From the NCBI GenBank assembly GCA_938034415.1, contig CALHLE010000046.1:1-64000 (forward strand): DNA of 64,000 nt, read 5' to 3'. The translations under genes and the position numbers were made by a program. The DNA comes from an uncultured Anaerolineae bacterium (lineage in GTDB: Bacteria > Chloroflexota > Anaerolineae > J036 > Brachytrichaceae). The notes under the pieces are model-generated. The model was not told the DNA's origin. It saw only the letters and a list, made by a program, of their open reading frames with translations, and ran no database searches. Shown in pieces: positions 29,709 through 39,116 of the stretch. Each line of letters starts with the position of its first letter. Position 1 is the first letter of the stretch.

Positions 29709-30624
29709 CGAGGAGAAAGTTTTTGACAATTCGCGCGAATTCATCAGGCTTTTCGACCATCGGCAGGTGGCCGCATGCGTCCATCCAAACCAGCTTGCCA
29801 CGCGGAGCGAGGCCGGCGGTGTATTCTGCATTGCGCGGCGGCATAATCTGATCGTTGCGACCATGGATCAACAAGACCGGCATTGGCAACCGCGCCAAAT
29901 CGTGCGGCGTCTCCCAGCTCAACGATGCCTTTACCGTCAGGTCTGCCGTCCGCTCATCCATCTGCATAAAGTCGTTCAGGCCGTCGCGCAGCACGGCGAT
30001 GTCATCGGGCAGGCGATGGAAGTAGCGGCTGCCGAGCAACTTCGCGAATCCATCGCTCGCGGCAAACGGGAGCTTACGTGCTTTGACCATCAGGCCGGTC
30101 ACGCCGTGCATGAGAGCGATCATGCGGCGCTCGCGCTCATCGCGGAACGTGCTGAAGTTGCTGATGATCAGCCTTCGCACGCGGGCCGGCTGCATCGCGG
30201 CCAGCGCAATCGCCACACCGGAGCCGTAGCTGTGCCCGATCACGTCACACTGCGCGAGGCCCATCGCATCCATGAACTCTAGGACGACGGACGCCAACCC
30301 ACGGTGGGAATAGGCGTCTGGCCCATTAGGGTTATGCGCAGCAATCGGTGGGGTCAGCGGGGGCGAGAATCCGAAGCCGGGCAGGTCGGGCGCATAACAG
30401 CAAAAGGCGTCCGCCAGCGCGCGCATCGCAGGTAACCAATAGCGCGACGCGCCGCCCCAGCCATGAATTAGCAGCAGCGGCGGAAGCGATGACGATCCGA
30501 CTTGACGATAAGCCAGCTCGCCGCAGCGCATGAGAGCGGCATCGCAACCCCCGTTGTTTTGGAGCGGCATATCCCCGCTTAAGCTGCGTCTCATATCCAT
30601 CTCAATCGCATGCGCACAATGCAT
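29695..30624 (-). CDS. Alpha/beta hydrolase
   Basis: LLIHGWGGASRYWLPAM; IGHSYGSGVAIALA; start may lie downstream of ORF start. Confidence 0.8.
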   Translation of the reverse strand: MHCAHAIEMDMRRSLSGDMPLQNNGGCDAALMRCGELAYRQVGSSSLPPLLLIHGWGGASRYWLPAMRALADAFCCYAPDLPGFGFSPPLTPPIAAHNPNGPDAYSHRGLASVVLEFMDAMGLAQCDVIGHSYGSGVAIALAAMQPARVRRLIISNFSTFRDERERRMIALMHGVTGLMVKARKLPFAASDGFAKLLGSRYFHRLPDDIAVLRDGLNDFMQMDERTADLTVKASLSWETPHDLARLPMPVLLIHGRNDQIMPPRNAEYTAGLAPRGKLVWMDACGHLPMVEKPDEFARIVKNFLLDGNC

Positions 30625-30627
30625 TAT

Positions 30628-30954
30628 ATGGAAACGTCGAACATGCCCAATAACACAGCGCCACGCGAAGAGGCGGTTCCAGCCCGAGAGAAGACGGAGA
30701 TCATCAAGGTGTCAGCGCAATCGCGATCCACGGCGGTTGCCGGCGCCATCGCCGGCATCATCCGCGAGCGCGGGCGCGTGGATGTGCAGGCCATCGGTGC
30801 CGGCGCAGTCAACCAGGCGATGAAGGCTGCAGCCATCGCGCGCGGGTATCTCCTTCTCGACGGAATCAACGTCGTGATCATCCCGTCGTTCTCTGACGTG
30901 GTGATCGAAGGAGCCGAACGCACCGCCGTGCGACTCTCGATCGAGCCAAGATAG
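30628..30954 (+). CDS. spoVS: Stage V sporulation protein S (SpoVS)-family protein
   Basis: IKVSAQSRSTAVAGAIAGIIRERGRVDVQAIGAGAVNQAMKAAAIARGYLLLDGINVVIIPSF...IEGAERTAVRLSIEPR. Confidence 0.92.
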   Translation: METSNMPNNTAPREEAVPAREKTEIIKVSAQSRSTAVAGAIAGIIRERGRVDVQAIGAGAVNQAMKAAAIARGYLLLDGINVVIIPSFSDVVIEGAERTAVRLSIEPR

Positions 30955-31031
30955 AAACGCCCGTCGCACTGTGGTGTGATAGTGCGATTGCCCTCTTTCG
31001 TTTTCGGGCCGCATCCATTATCCTCGGATGG

Positions 31032-31856
31032 ATGCGAACCGAACTTCACTGTCACACTACAGAATCGGACGGGCTATACACGCCCGCAGAAATCGTGCGC
31101 CTAGCGCGCGCGCGCGATGTCGCGCTGATCGCCATCACCGATCACGACACCATCGCCGGCAACGACGCAGCCGCAACGGCGGGGAGCACGCAAGGCGTGC
31201 GCGTGATCCATGGCATCGAGGTGAGCACGCTCTCTCGCCAGGGGGAAACCCACGTGCTGGGCTACGGCGTACGGCCCAGCGACCCAGCGACGCTCGCCCG
31301 GATTGCGGCGCTGCGCGGGGCACGTGAGTCGCGCGCGCGCAGCATCCTCGATAAGCTTGCGCGCTTCGGCATCCACATTCCCTTCGAGCAGGTGCGGGCG
31401 CTGGCGGGCGACGCGATGATCGGCCGGCCGCATATTGCCCGCGCAATGGTCATGGCCGGCGCCGTCCAGACCGAGCAGGAAGCGTTTGACCTCTATCTGG
31501 CGGAAGGCAAGCCGGCATTCACCCCGCATGAAGGATTGACGCCTGCGCAGGCCGTTCAACTCATCCACGACGCCGGCGGCCTTGCGGTGCTCGCCCATCC
31601 CGGCCTATACGCCGGCGACTTGTCCGCTTTGCTCGATGAGATGATTCCGGCCGGGCTGGACGGGATAGAGGTCTTCTACCCACTGCACACGCCGGAACAA
31701 ACAGCGCGCTTTGCCGAACTCGCGCGTCGGCATCGCTTGCTCCTCACCGGCGGCAGCGATTTCCACGGCCCGCGCGGCGACGCAGAGCTATCACTGGGCA
31801 GCATCCACGTGCCGCCGGAACACATCGAAGCGCTACTGGCGCGGTTGGAAGGTTGA
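31032..31856 (+). CDS. PHP-domain metal-dependent phosphoesterase
   Basis: ELHCHTTESDGLYTPAEIV; IAITDHDTIAG; GSDFHG. Confidence 0.92.
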   Translation: MRTELHCHTTESDGLYTPAEIVRLARARDVALIAITDHDTIAGNDAAATAGSTQGVRVIHGIEVSTLSRQGETHVLGYGVRPSDPATLARIAALRGARESRARSILDKLARFGIHIPFEQVRALAGDAMIGRPHIARAMVMAGAVQTEQEAFDLYLAEGKPAFTPHEGLTPAQAVQLIHDAGGLAVLAHPGLYAGDLSALLDEMIPAGLDGIEVFYPLHTPEQTARFAELARRHRLLLTGGSDFHGPRGDAELSLGSIHVPPEHIEALLARLEG

Positions 31857-31940
31857 TAAGCTCGGTGACCTGCCGGCAGGAGCGTCGCGGGCAGAAACGC
31901 GGCCTACGCGCGAATCTCCGCTGGCAAGCAAGACGACATC

Positions 31941-32909
31941 ATGCTCAAAAACTGGAAATTCTGGTTCGGCATGGCGATCAGCGCCATCGCGCTCTCCCTC
32001 ACGCTGCGAGATGTGGACTTTGCAGCGTTCGGCCGAGCGGTGGCTACGGCGCAGACGGCCTGGCTGCTCCCGGCTTTCGTCGCCTTCATGGCCGGCCTGG
32101 CCATCCGCGCGCTGCGTTGGGCGACGTTGATGGGCGAATCGCATTTTGGCGTCACCTTCCACGCCATGAACATCGGCTACATGCTCAACATGGCGCTGCC
32201 GTTCCGCGTGGGCGAGATCGGTCGCGCCGTCGTCATCGGCCAGCGCACCGAAGTCAGCACAGCGACGGCACTCTCGTCCATCGTGGTCGAACGTCTGCTT
32301 GACCTGGCCGCTGTAGTCCTGCTGGCCTTCGGCTTCGCGCGGTTCATTCCGATGGATCCAACCCTCGCGCGCGCCGCGACAATCGGCGCTGGCCTGGTCG
32401 TCATTTTGATCGTCGCCGTCGGTGCAGCAATTTGGCAATCGGCGCGCTTCGAGGGAACGCTCAACCGGCTGCTGGCGCGCCTTCCGCGCATCAACGCGCA
32501 AATCTGGCTACGGCGCTATCGCGACTTCTGCGCCGGCTTCGGGCTAATTAACTCCACCAAACGCCTCGTCATCGTGCTCCTGACGACGGCGGGGATCTGG
32601 CTGGCGCAGCTCTTCGTCGCGTACTTCACGATGGCCGCCTTTCTGCCTCCGCGCGTGGATCAAGCCGGCCTCACGCTCGTCGCCGCCAATCTGGGAGGCG
32701 CAGCGCCATCCGCACCCGGCGGCCTGGGGCCGGTGCAGCTCTTCGCCCGCACGGCGCTGGTCGCGCCGTTCAGCATTGACCCGACGCAGGCCACTGCGTT
32801 TGTGTTCGTGTGGTCGCTCTGGCAGCAATTGGCGCTGATCATCTTGGGGGTGATCGGTATGGTGCGGATTGGCCTGTCATTTGGCCAATTGCGTCCGGCC
32901 AGGGCATAG
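31941..32909 (+). CDS. Lysylphosphatidylglycerol synthase TM region/UPF0104-family flippase-like membrane protein
   Basis: MLPFRVGEIGRAVVI-type motif (NMALPFRVGEIGRAVVIGQ), NLGGAAPSAPGGLGPVQLF. Confidence 0.85.
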   Translation: MLKNWKFWFGMAISAIALSLTLRDVDFAAFGRAVATAQTAWLLPAFVAFMAGLAIRALRWATLMGESHFGVTFHAMNIGYMLNMALPFRVGEIGRAVVIGQRTEVSTATALSSIVVERLLDLAAVVLLAFGFARFIPMDPTLARAATIGAGLVVILIVAVGAAIWQSARFEGTLNRLLARLPRINAQIWLRRYRDFCAGFGLINSTKRLVIVLLTTAGIWLAQLFVAYFTMAAFLPPRVDQAGLTLVAANLGGAAPSAPGGLGPVQLFARTALVAPFSIDPTQATAFVFVWSLWQQLALIILGVIGMVRIGLSFGQLRPARA

Positions 32910-32944
32910 CGCAGAGCAGGCCGGCGCCTGCTCTGCGCTATGCC
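32903..32944. terminator. 18-bp perfect inverted repeat GGCATAGCGCAGAGCAGG-CCGGCG-CCTGCTCTGCGCTATGCC
   Basis: Arms 32903-32920 and 32927-32944; left arm contains the stop codon TAG 32907-32909. Confidence 0.7.
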
Positions 32945-33005
32945 TTGATAGCAGCGCAGTTATATGTATATTCCTGCCCGAAGCTGGTAGCCTTTGGAGT
33001 CGAAC

Positions 33006-34184
33006 GTGCGCATACTCCAGGTCCTCACCTACTATCGCCCTCATATCAGCGGACTCACCATCTACGTCGAACGGCTCTCGCGCGGACTGGCGCGCGCCGG
33101 CCACCAAGTGACGGTGCTCACGTCGCAGTACGACCCCAGCCTTGCACGCAACGAAGTCATGGACGGCGTTTCGATTGTGCGCGCGCCGGTGCTGGCGCGG
33201 ATCAGCAAGGGGGTGATCATGCCAACCTTCGGCGTGAAGCTGCGCCAGCTCTTACCGCAGTGCGACCTGGTCCATCTGCACCTGCCGCAGTTCGATGGCG
33301 CCGGCATCGCCATCAACGCTCGGCTGTTCGGCAAGCCCTCGCTGCTGACAATCCATGGCGACATCCGATTGCCCGACACTCTGTTCAATCGCGTCGTTCA
33401 ACCGGTGATTAACCTGATGAATCGCATTGCGGGGCACAACGTGGATCGCGTCGTCTCATACACCGAGGACTTTGCGCGGCACTCGCGCTACCTCTCTCGC
33501 TACGCGCACAAGCTGGCGGTCATCCCACCGCCGATAGAGATAGAGCTGCCAAGCCAAAGCGACATCGAGGCCTTTCGTCAAAAGTGGCGCGTGTCGCATG
33601 AGCAACATCCGCTCATTGGAATGTGCGCCCGGCTGGCCACGGAGAAGGGCGTCGAGGTGCTGATGCGTGCGCTGGCAATCATCCGGGAAGTGCGGCCGAA
33701 CGCGCGCGTGATCTTCGCTGGGCCATACAAAAACGTCATCGGCGAAGAGGCGTACGCGCGTCGGTTGCAGCCGCATTTCGACGCGCTAGGCGACGCATGG
33801 ACGTTCGTCGGCTCATTACAAGGCCGCGCGCTTGCGGCCTTCTTCGCCTCGTGCGACGTGACGGTGCTGCCCAGCCTGAACTCCACCGAATCGTTTGGCC
33901 TGGTGCAAGTCGAGTCCATGCTGTGCGGCACGCCGTCCATTTGCAGCGACCTGCCCGGCGTGCGCGTGCCCGTGCAGACTACCCGCATGGGCGAGGTGAC
34001 GCCGGTCGGTGACGCATCGGCGTTGGCCGAGGCCATCCTGCGCGTGTGCGACAACCGCGCCGCTTACGTCAAACCGCGCGACTTCATCCTGCAACACTAC
34101 AGCACCGAGCGCACCGTGGGCGACTATGAGATGCTCTACAATGCGTTAATTCGAGCGCGCGCGTCGCAGCCAAGCACGGTGTAA
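33006..34184 (+). CDS. GT4-family glycosyltransferase
   Basis: GTG start, RILQVLTYYRPHISGLTIYVERL; GMCARLATEKGVEVLMRAL; PSLNSTESFGLVQVESMLCGTP. Confidence 0.9.
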   Translation: MRILQVLTYYRPHISGLTIYVERLSRGLARAGHQVTVLTSQYDPSLARNEVMDGVSIVRAPVLARISKGVIMPTFGVKLRQLLPQCDLVHLHLPQFDGAGIAINARLFGKPSLLTIHGDIRLPDTLFNRVVQPVINLMNRIAGHNVDRVVSYTEDFARHSRYLSRYAHKLAVIPPPIEIELPSQSDIEAFRQKWRVSHEQHPLIGMCARLATEKGVEVLMRALAIIREVRPNARVIFAGPYKNVIGEEAYARRLQPHFDALGDAWTFVGSLQGRALAAFFASCDVTVLPSLNSTESFGLVQVESMLCGTPSICSDLPGVRVPVQTTRMGEVTPVGDASALAEAILRVCDNRAAYVKPRDFILQHYSTERTVGDYEMLYNALIRARASQPSTV

Positions 34185-34220
34185 AGCGCAAGAGCCAAAC
34201 TTCTGAAAGAATCTCCGACT

Positions 34221-34973
34221 GTGATGGAACCGCAAGAACAAACCCACGAATCAACCCTAAAATCCGACCGCGTTGCGCTCAAGTGGTTCGCGTTCGGCGC
34301 GGCATTTGGCGCAATCGTCGCTGTTGGCGCCATGTTGGTCTTCACCGCAGCACGCACGCCGAGCGCCGCAACGCCAAAAGGCACGGACGCTGGCATGACG
34401 CTGCCCGACGCCCAGCCCTTCCTGCCAAAAGTCGCAGTGCGCGGGCCGAACACCCAGGGCAGCGCCGATGCACCGGTCACCATCGTGGAATACAGCGATT
34501 TCAATTGCGGTTTCTGCCGTCGCTTCTACGCCGAAACACTCCAACGCATCCTCGACGAATACGTGAAGACCAACAAGGCGCGCTTCAGCTACAAGCATTA
34601 TCCCTTCCTGGCTGAATCATCAGCCTGGAAGGCCGAAGCCGCCGAATGCGCCGCGGAACAGGGGCGATTCTGGGACTATCACGCCTTGCTGTTCACGCAG
34701 GACATCTTCGGCAATGATGAAGCGACCATGAAACAAGCGCTGACGACCGCTGCTTCCAGCATTCAACTTAACGTCGAGGCGTTCACCAACTGCCTGAATG
34801 CCGGTAGCGCGCGCCAGCGCGTGCAGGCCGACGCCGAAGAAGGGCGACGGTTGGGCGTCTCCGGCACGCCTTCCTTTCTGATCAACGGCCGGGCGCTGAT
34901 CGGCGCACAGCCCTACGAAGCGTTCAAGGCGATGATCGAGGAAGAGCTGGCCAAAGCGCCGTCCAAGCCGTAG
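34221..34973 (+). CDS. Membrane-anchored DsbA-family thioredoxin-like protein
   Basis: N-terminal TM; APVTIVEYSDFNCGFCRRFYAETLQRI (CGFC); GVSGTPSFLINGR. Confidence 0.92.
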   Translation: MMEPQEQTHESTLKSDRVALKWFAFGAAFGAIVAVGAMLVFTAARTPSAATPKGTDAGMTLPDAQPFLPKVAVRGPNTQGSADAPVTIVEYSDFNCGFCRRFYAETLQRILDEYVKTNKARFSYKHYPFLAESSAWKAEAAECAAEQGRFWDYHALLFTQDIFGNDEATMKQALTTAASSIQLNVEAFTNCLNAGSARQRVQADAEEGRRLGVSGTPSFLINGRALIGAQPYEAFKAMIEEELAKAPSKP

Positions 34974-35009
34974 CGCGCAGCAGCAACGCGTCCCGCTCGC
35001 CGGCAGCGG

Positions 35010-35792
35010 CTAGCGGTAGAGCGCAAAGGCAGCTTGGCTTCCCCGGCGCGCGAGCAACTGCCCGTGCTGAGCGCCTTTCGCTCGAGCCAGCCGAATGGCC
35101 AGCGCCAACACCGCTGCGTCGGCGGATGGCGCAAACGGTTTGCGGCCGCCCGAACCGAATAAGCCTTTCAAACGGATGGCGGGCGCTTCGCCGGTGAAAA
35201 GCCGGTCGTCCAGCCGCTCAATGGCATCACAGGCAATCTGTTCATGCGACTGCGGCAAATTTGCTATAGCGATGATGAGGCCGAACTCTGCTGCGGCGCT
35301 ATCCCAGCCCGGCGCCGCGAGATCGGCGCCGGGCGGAATGCGCAGAGGCAAGCACTGTGTATCGCCCATCACCACCTGGATGAACGGCAAATGATTTTCA
35401 ATCACCGGCTCATCGTCAGGCGCGCGCAGAACAGCAACCCCCACCCGATTGAGTTCATCGAGGGCGGGCGCGGCGATGCCGATCAAGTCAAGCGGCGTGG
35501 CGTAGGCATCGGCCGGGTCGCATAGCACGGCGCCGATGTCATTCGGCGCGCTATTCGCCGGCGCCAGCAACACCGTCAACGCAGAAGTAAGCGGCGTGCT
35601 GAGGAGCAGCTTATAAGCATGGCCGGCGATCGGGCCGAACTCAGGGTGCGTCCCGCGCGGCACGACGACCGCGCACAACGCGCCGGGAACGTTCACCCCG
35701 GCCGCGTCCTCGACAAAAGACTCCACTGAGGCGCGCAAGCGGCCGGGGTCGGCGAAGTAATGACGACCGGCGTAGCGGGGCAAACGCACCAT
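35010..35792 (-). CDS. Divergent MEMO1/AmmeMemoRadiSam-B-like protein
   Basis: RYAGRHYFADPGRLRASVESF; GPIAGHAYKLL; ATPLDLIGI; IENHLPFIQVVMGD; catalytic-like positions altered. Confidence 0.6.
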   Translation of the reverse strand: MVRLPRYAGRHYFADPGRLRASVESFVEDAAGVNVPGALCAVVVPRGTHPEFGPIAGHAYKLLLSTPLTSALTVLLAPANSAPNDIGAVLCDPADAYATPLDLIGIAAPALDELNRVGVAVLRAPDDEPVIENHLPFIQVVMGDTQCLPLRIPPGADLAAPGWDSAAAEFGLIIAIANLPQSHEQIACDAIERLDDRLFTGEAPAIRLKGLFGSGGRKPFAPSADAAVLALAIRLARAKGAQHGQLLARRGSQAAFALYR

Positions 35793-35804
35793 GGCGCGGA
35801 TTGG

Positions 35805-36653
35805 CTAAGGGACGAGCGATGACTGCATCGCCGTCGCGATGAACGTCAGCGCGACCAGGCCAAGGGAGAACGCAGCCACAGGCAAAGCCTGCCGAGCCAG
35901 CGAGTTGGTGTCCATCACGATGTCGTTCGACAGCTCGGGCCGGCGGCGCTCGGCGATGACCGGCTCGAAGGCGCGCGCAAACGGATCCATCGGCGCATAG
36001 CGTGGGCACAGGACCCAGCCCAGAATCAAACCGCCTACGAAGCCGCCGAAGTGCCCCCAGTTGTCAATGTTGCTGCCGGGCGAGAGGCCGATCAAGACGT
36101 TGATCAGCAGAATAATGCCGAGGTTGATCAGTTGCTGCTGGCCAAGCCGGCCGAGCATCCCCCGATGCTTGTAGAAGTACACCACCAGCGCGCCGAACAG
36201 GCCAAACAGCGCCGTGGATGCGCCGGCCGACCGACCCTGGGTGAGCATATAGCTGAAGATCGCGCCGGACAGCCCAGACAACAAGTAGATGGCCAGAAAG
36301 CGCGGACGACCATACAGCGACTCGATCTGCCGACCTAACTGGAATAGGGCGAACATGTTAAACGCCAGATGGGCAATGCCGATGTGGATGAAGTTGGCCG
36401 TGAAGAGTCGCCAATACTCCTGCTGCGTCGTGATCAGCCAGGCGGTGTTAGCGCCGAAGCGGTCAAGCACGGCCGGATTCTGCGTGCCGCCCGCCAGCGT
36501 CATAACAACGAAGATAAAGACATCCACCCCCATGAATATGTAGGTCCAGAAAGGCTTCGCCGTGGGGATGGGCGCGCTCAGTTCGGTGAGCGAGGGCGAT
36601 GGCCGGGGATACAGATTCATCACAGGCAGATCGGCTTGCGGCCGACGCGGCAA
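35805..36653 (-). CDS. Rhomboid-family intramembrane serine protease
   Basis: HIGIAHLAFNMFALFQLG; GASTALFGLFGAL (GxS); NWGHFGGFVGG (His). Confidence 0.93.
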   Translation of the reverse strand: MPRRPQADLPVMNLYPRPSPSLTELSAPIPTAKPFWTYIFMGVDVFIFVVMTLAGGTQNPAVLDRFGANTAWLITTQQEYWRLFTANFIHIGIAHLAFNMFALFQLGRQIESLYGRPRFLAIYLLSGLSGAIFSYMLTQGRSAGASTALFGLFGALVVYFYKHRGMLGRLGQQQLINLGIILLINVLIGLSPGSNIDNWGHFGGFVGGLILGWVLCPRYAPMDPFARAFEPVIAERRRPELSNDIVMDTNSLARQALPVAAFSLGLVALTFIATAMQSSLVP

Positions 36654-37270
36654 CGCTCGGCGGTGACGATGGCGACGATTTGATCTACCGCCTCATCCTG
36701 CTGGCCGGCGCGGTTGACTACTACATAGTCGAACTCATGGATGCGCTTCATCTCCTCGCGCGCCGTGGCGATGCGCAGCTTTAGCCCATCGGGGCTTTCG
36801 GTCTTGCGCTCGGTCAGACGGCGCACCAGCTCCGCCTCGCTTTCCGGCGCAAGAAAGATGGTCACGGCGCTTGGCACAATCTTGCGGATCTTGGCTGCGC
36901 CCTGCACATCTATGCGCATTATCACATCTTTGCCGCTGGCAATGGCGTCGCGCACCTGCTGCTTGGGGATGCCTTTGTAATCGCCATAGACCAGGCTGTG
37001 CTCCAGCAGCTCGTCGGCCTGCATCATATCGGCGAAGGTGGACTTGCTGACGAAGATGTAATCCACGCCGTCCACCTCATCTTCGCGCTTGGGTCGGGTG
37101 GTCATAGTGACGACGAAGGCAAAGTCGTAGCCGCGCTCCTTCAAGCGGTGCAACAGCGTATCCTTCCCTACGCCAGATGGGCCGGACAGCACGACCAACA
37201 TCGGCGGGCTGGAATACTGATATAGATCAGACACTGGCGCCGGTGACGATGTCCTGCATTCGCATTTCAT
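36620..37270 (-). CDS. gmk: Guanylate kinase
   Basis: LVVLSGPSGVGKDTLLHRL; TTRPKREDEVDGVDYIFVS; start may be MLVVLSG within the ORF. Confidence 0.95.
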   Translation of the reverse strand: MKCECRTSSPAPVSDLYQYSSPPMLVVLSGPSGVGKDTLLHRLKERGYDFAFVVTMTTRPKREDEVDGVDYIFVSKSTFADMMQADELLEHSLVYGDYKGIPKQQVRDAIASGKDVIMRIDVQGAAKIRKIVPSAVTIFLAPESEAELVRRLTERKTESPDGLKLRIATAREEMKRIHEFDYVVVNRAGQQDEAVDQIVAIVTAERCRVGRKPICL

Positions 37271-37410
37271 AGGACGTGCCAGGATTGTAGCGTATGCGGT
37301 GCGCGCTGCGCCCCCACTCCGCCAGCTTCCCCCATGATTGGCTCAGCCGGCAGCAGCGACGTATGCGCCGCCGAATCATATTTGCGCAACGGCTGCGCTA
37401 GAATGGCGAC

Positions 37411-37971
37411 ATGCCGATATACGAATATCGCTGTCAGGATTGCGGCCGCAAAGTCTCTATATTCTGGCGCTCGTTGTCGGCTGTGGACGAAAAGAGCGCG
37501 CGATGTGATCGCTGCGGCAGTCGCCGATTGGCGCGGTTGGCTTCGCGCGTGCGCGTCCTGCGCGGCGCGGCTTCGAGCGACTCTGATGCCAGCGGTGGGG
37601 AGGACGCCCTGCTGGACGAGATGGCAGGCCTGGACGAGAACGACCCTCGCGCGCTCGGCCGCTTTATGCGAAAGATGGCCCAGGAGAGCGGTGAAGACAT
37701 GGGGCCGGAATTCGACGAGGTCGTCACCCGCCTGGAACGCGGCGAGGATCCCGAGCAGATCGAGAAAAGCATGGGAGACTTGTTCGGCGACGACATGGGC
37801 GGGCCGGACGATATGGACGAAGACTATGGCGCGCCGCCGGAAGACCCAACTATCAAAGCCGAAAAGGAAGCCGAAGAGAAGGACCGCAAAGCAACCGAAA
37901 AGCGCCGCACGGTGCCGATGAAGGCCAGTAGCAAAAGCCAGGCCAAGCCTAAAGCCAAGCAGAAAAAGTAA
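37411..37971 (+). CDS. FmdB-family zinc-ribbon protein with acidic/lysine-rich extension
   Basis: MPIYEYRCQDCGRKVSIFW...CDRCGSRRLARL; Lys-rich tail. Confidence 0.85.
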   Translation: MPIYEYRCQDCGRKVSIFWRSLSAVDEKSARCDRCGSRRLARLASRVRVLRGAASSDSDASGGEDALLDEMAGLDENDPRALGRFMRKMAQESGEDMGPEFDEVVTRLERGEDPEQIEKSMGDLFGDDMGGPDDMDEDYGAPPEDPTIKAEKEAEEKDRKATEKRRTVPMKASSKSQAKPKAKQKK

Positions 37972-37974
37972 GCC

Positions 37975-38012
37975 GCAAGGGTAGGCAAGGCTGTGCCCTC
38001 GCCTACCCTTGC
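37975..38012. repeat. Palindrome GCAAGGGTAGGC-N14-GCCTACCCTTGC
   Basis: 12-bp perfect arms just after the FmdB-like stop; same family as 1882-1912. Confidence 0.85.
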
Positions 38013-38106
38013 AATCCCCGCTCAGCATGGTAAGCCTCGGCTCGCATCGGGGCTGACTGCGCTACACAGCAGATACAGGCTGGGGAAGTGCCTTTGCCAA
38101 ACCGCA

Positions 38107-38547
38107 TCATTGCGTTTGAGGCCGCACCAGCAACACCGGGCAGTGCGACCCGTGCACGACCTGCTCCGCAACGCTGCCCATCAGCAGCCGGCTAAGCCCG
38201 GTTCGACCGTGCGTTGACATGACGATTAGATCCACGCCTTCGCTCTTGGCAAACTTGAGCAGCGCTTCGGGCACTTTGCCCTCGAGCACGGCGCTGCTCA
38301 CCCTTAGACCGGCCAACTGCAAGCGAGAGACGATCTGCTCAAGATACTCTCCCGCGGTGAGTTGCACGACCTCTGGGATCGCAGTGGCTGCCACAAAGCT
38401 GCCAGGCGGCGGTTCGTAGGGTTCATCCACGCGAGCGAGGATGATTTCAGCGTCGTCACAAGCGGCCAGTTCGCGCGCATGCGGCAGGGCCTCTTCCGCA
38501 AACGAAGAGCCATCCAAAGGCACGAGAATCTTCTTGAACATCGCCAC
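38107..38547 (-). CDS. Universal stress protein (UspA family)
   Basis: KKILVPLDGSSFAEEALPHA; DLIVMSTHGRTGLSRLLMGSVAEQVVHGSHCPVLLV. Confidence 0.95.
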   Translation of the reverse strand: MAMFKKILVPLDGSSFAEEALPHARELAACDDAEIILARVDEPYEPPPGSFVAATAIPEVVQLTAGEYLEQIVSRLQLAGLRVSSAVLEGKVPEALLKFAKSEGVDLIVMSTHGRTGLSRLLMGSVAEQVVHGSHCPVLLVRPQTQ

Positions 38548-38556
38548 AACTCCGGC

Positions 38557-39003
38557 TTAGCTCTCCGCAGCCAAGAGCGGGACCTGCTTCTCGCCATGCT
38601 CGGCTTTGGCCGGCTGCTCTTCAGCCATAATCGCGCGAAAGATGTCGGACTCGGTGATAATGCCGACCAGCTCGGCGCCGTCCATCACCGGCAGGCCACT
38701 TACTTTGTGTTTGATCATGAGCTTGGCTGCGTCGCGCAGCGAAGTCTGCGGCGTCACAGTCACGACGTTCTCGGTCATGATCAGCTCGACGCGCATCTTC
38801 GCCGCCTCAGCATTGTCTACTGTTGCATGAGCCTGACGCAGGTCGCCCAGTGTGATGATCCCGACGAGCTTGCCCGCATCCATCACCGGCAAGCGGCGCA
38901 CCCGGCGCTCCTGCATCAAGGCGTAGGCATCCGGCAGCGGCGTCGAAGGCAGGACGATAACCGGATTGCGCGTCATCCAGTCACCTACAAGACGCTTCTC
39001 CAT
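38557..39003 (-). CDS. Tandem CBS-domain protein
   Basis: WMTRNPVIVLPSTPLPDAYALM...RRLPVMDAGKLVGIITLGDL; second CBS repeat. Confidence 0.92.
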   Translation of the reverse strand: MEKRLVGDWMTRNPVIVLPSTPLPDAYALMQERRVRRLPVMDAGKLVGIITLGDLRQAHATVDNAEAAKMRVELIMTENVVTVTPQTSLRDAAKLMIKHKVSGLPVMDGAELVGIITESDIFRAIMAEEQPAKAEHGEKQVPLLAAES

Positions 39004-39116
39004 GCTGCACCTCCTATTTGCCGCCATGCGGCGAATCAAGATACGAAGCTCGGCATGAGATAGCATAAACGGGTTGCTAGGAGCCGTCACTGGACACTTG
39101 GCGAGTTTGCGCCTGC

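Noticed and set aside
37267-38028. 253-aa ORF antisense to the FmdB-like gene
   Set aside because: The plus-strand frame has a clear zinc ribbon; the antisense frame has no motif and runs through the palindrome.
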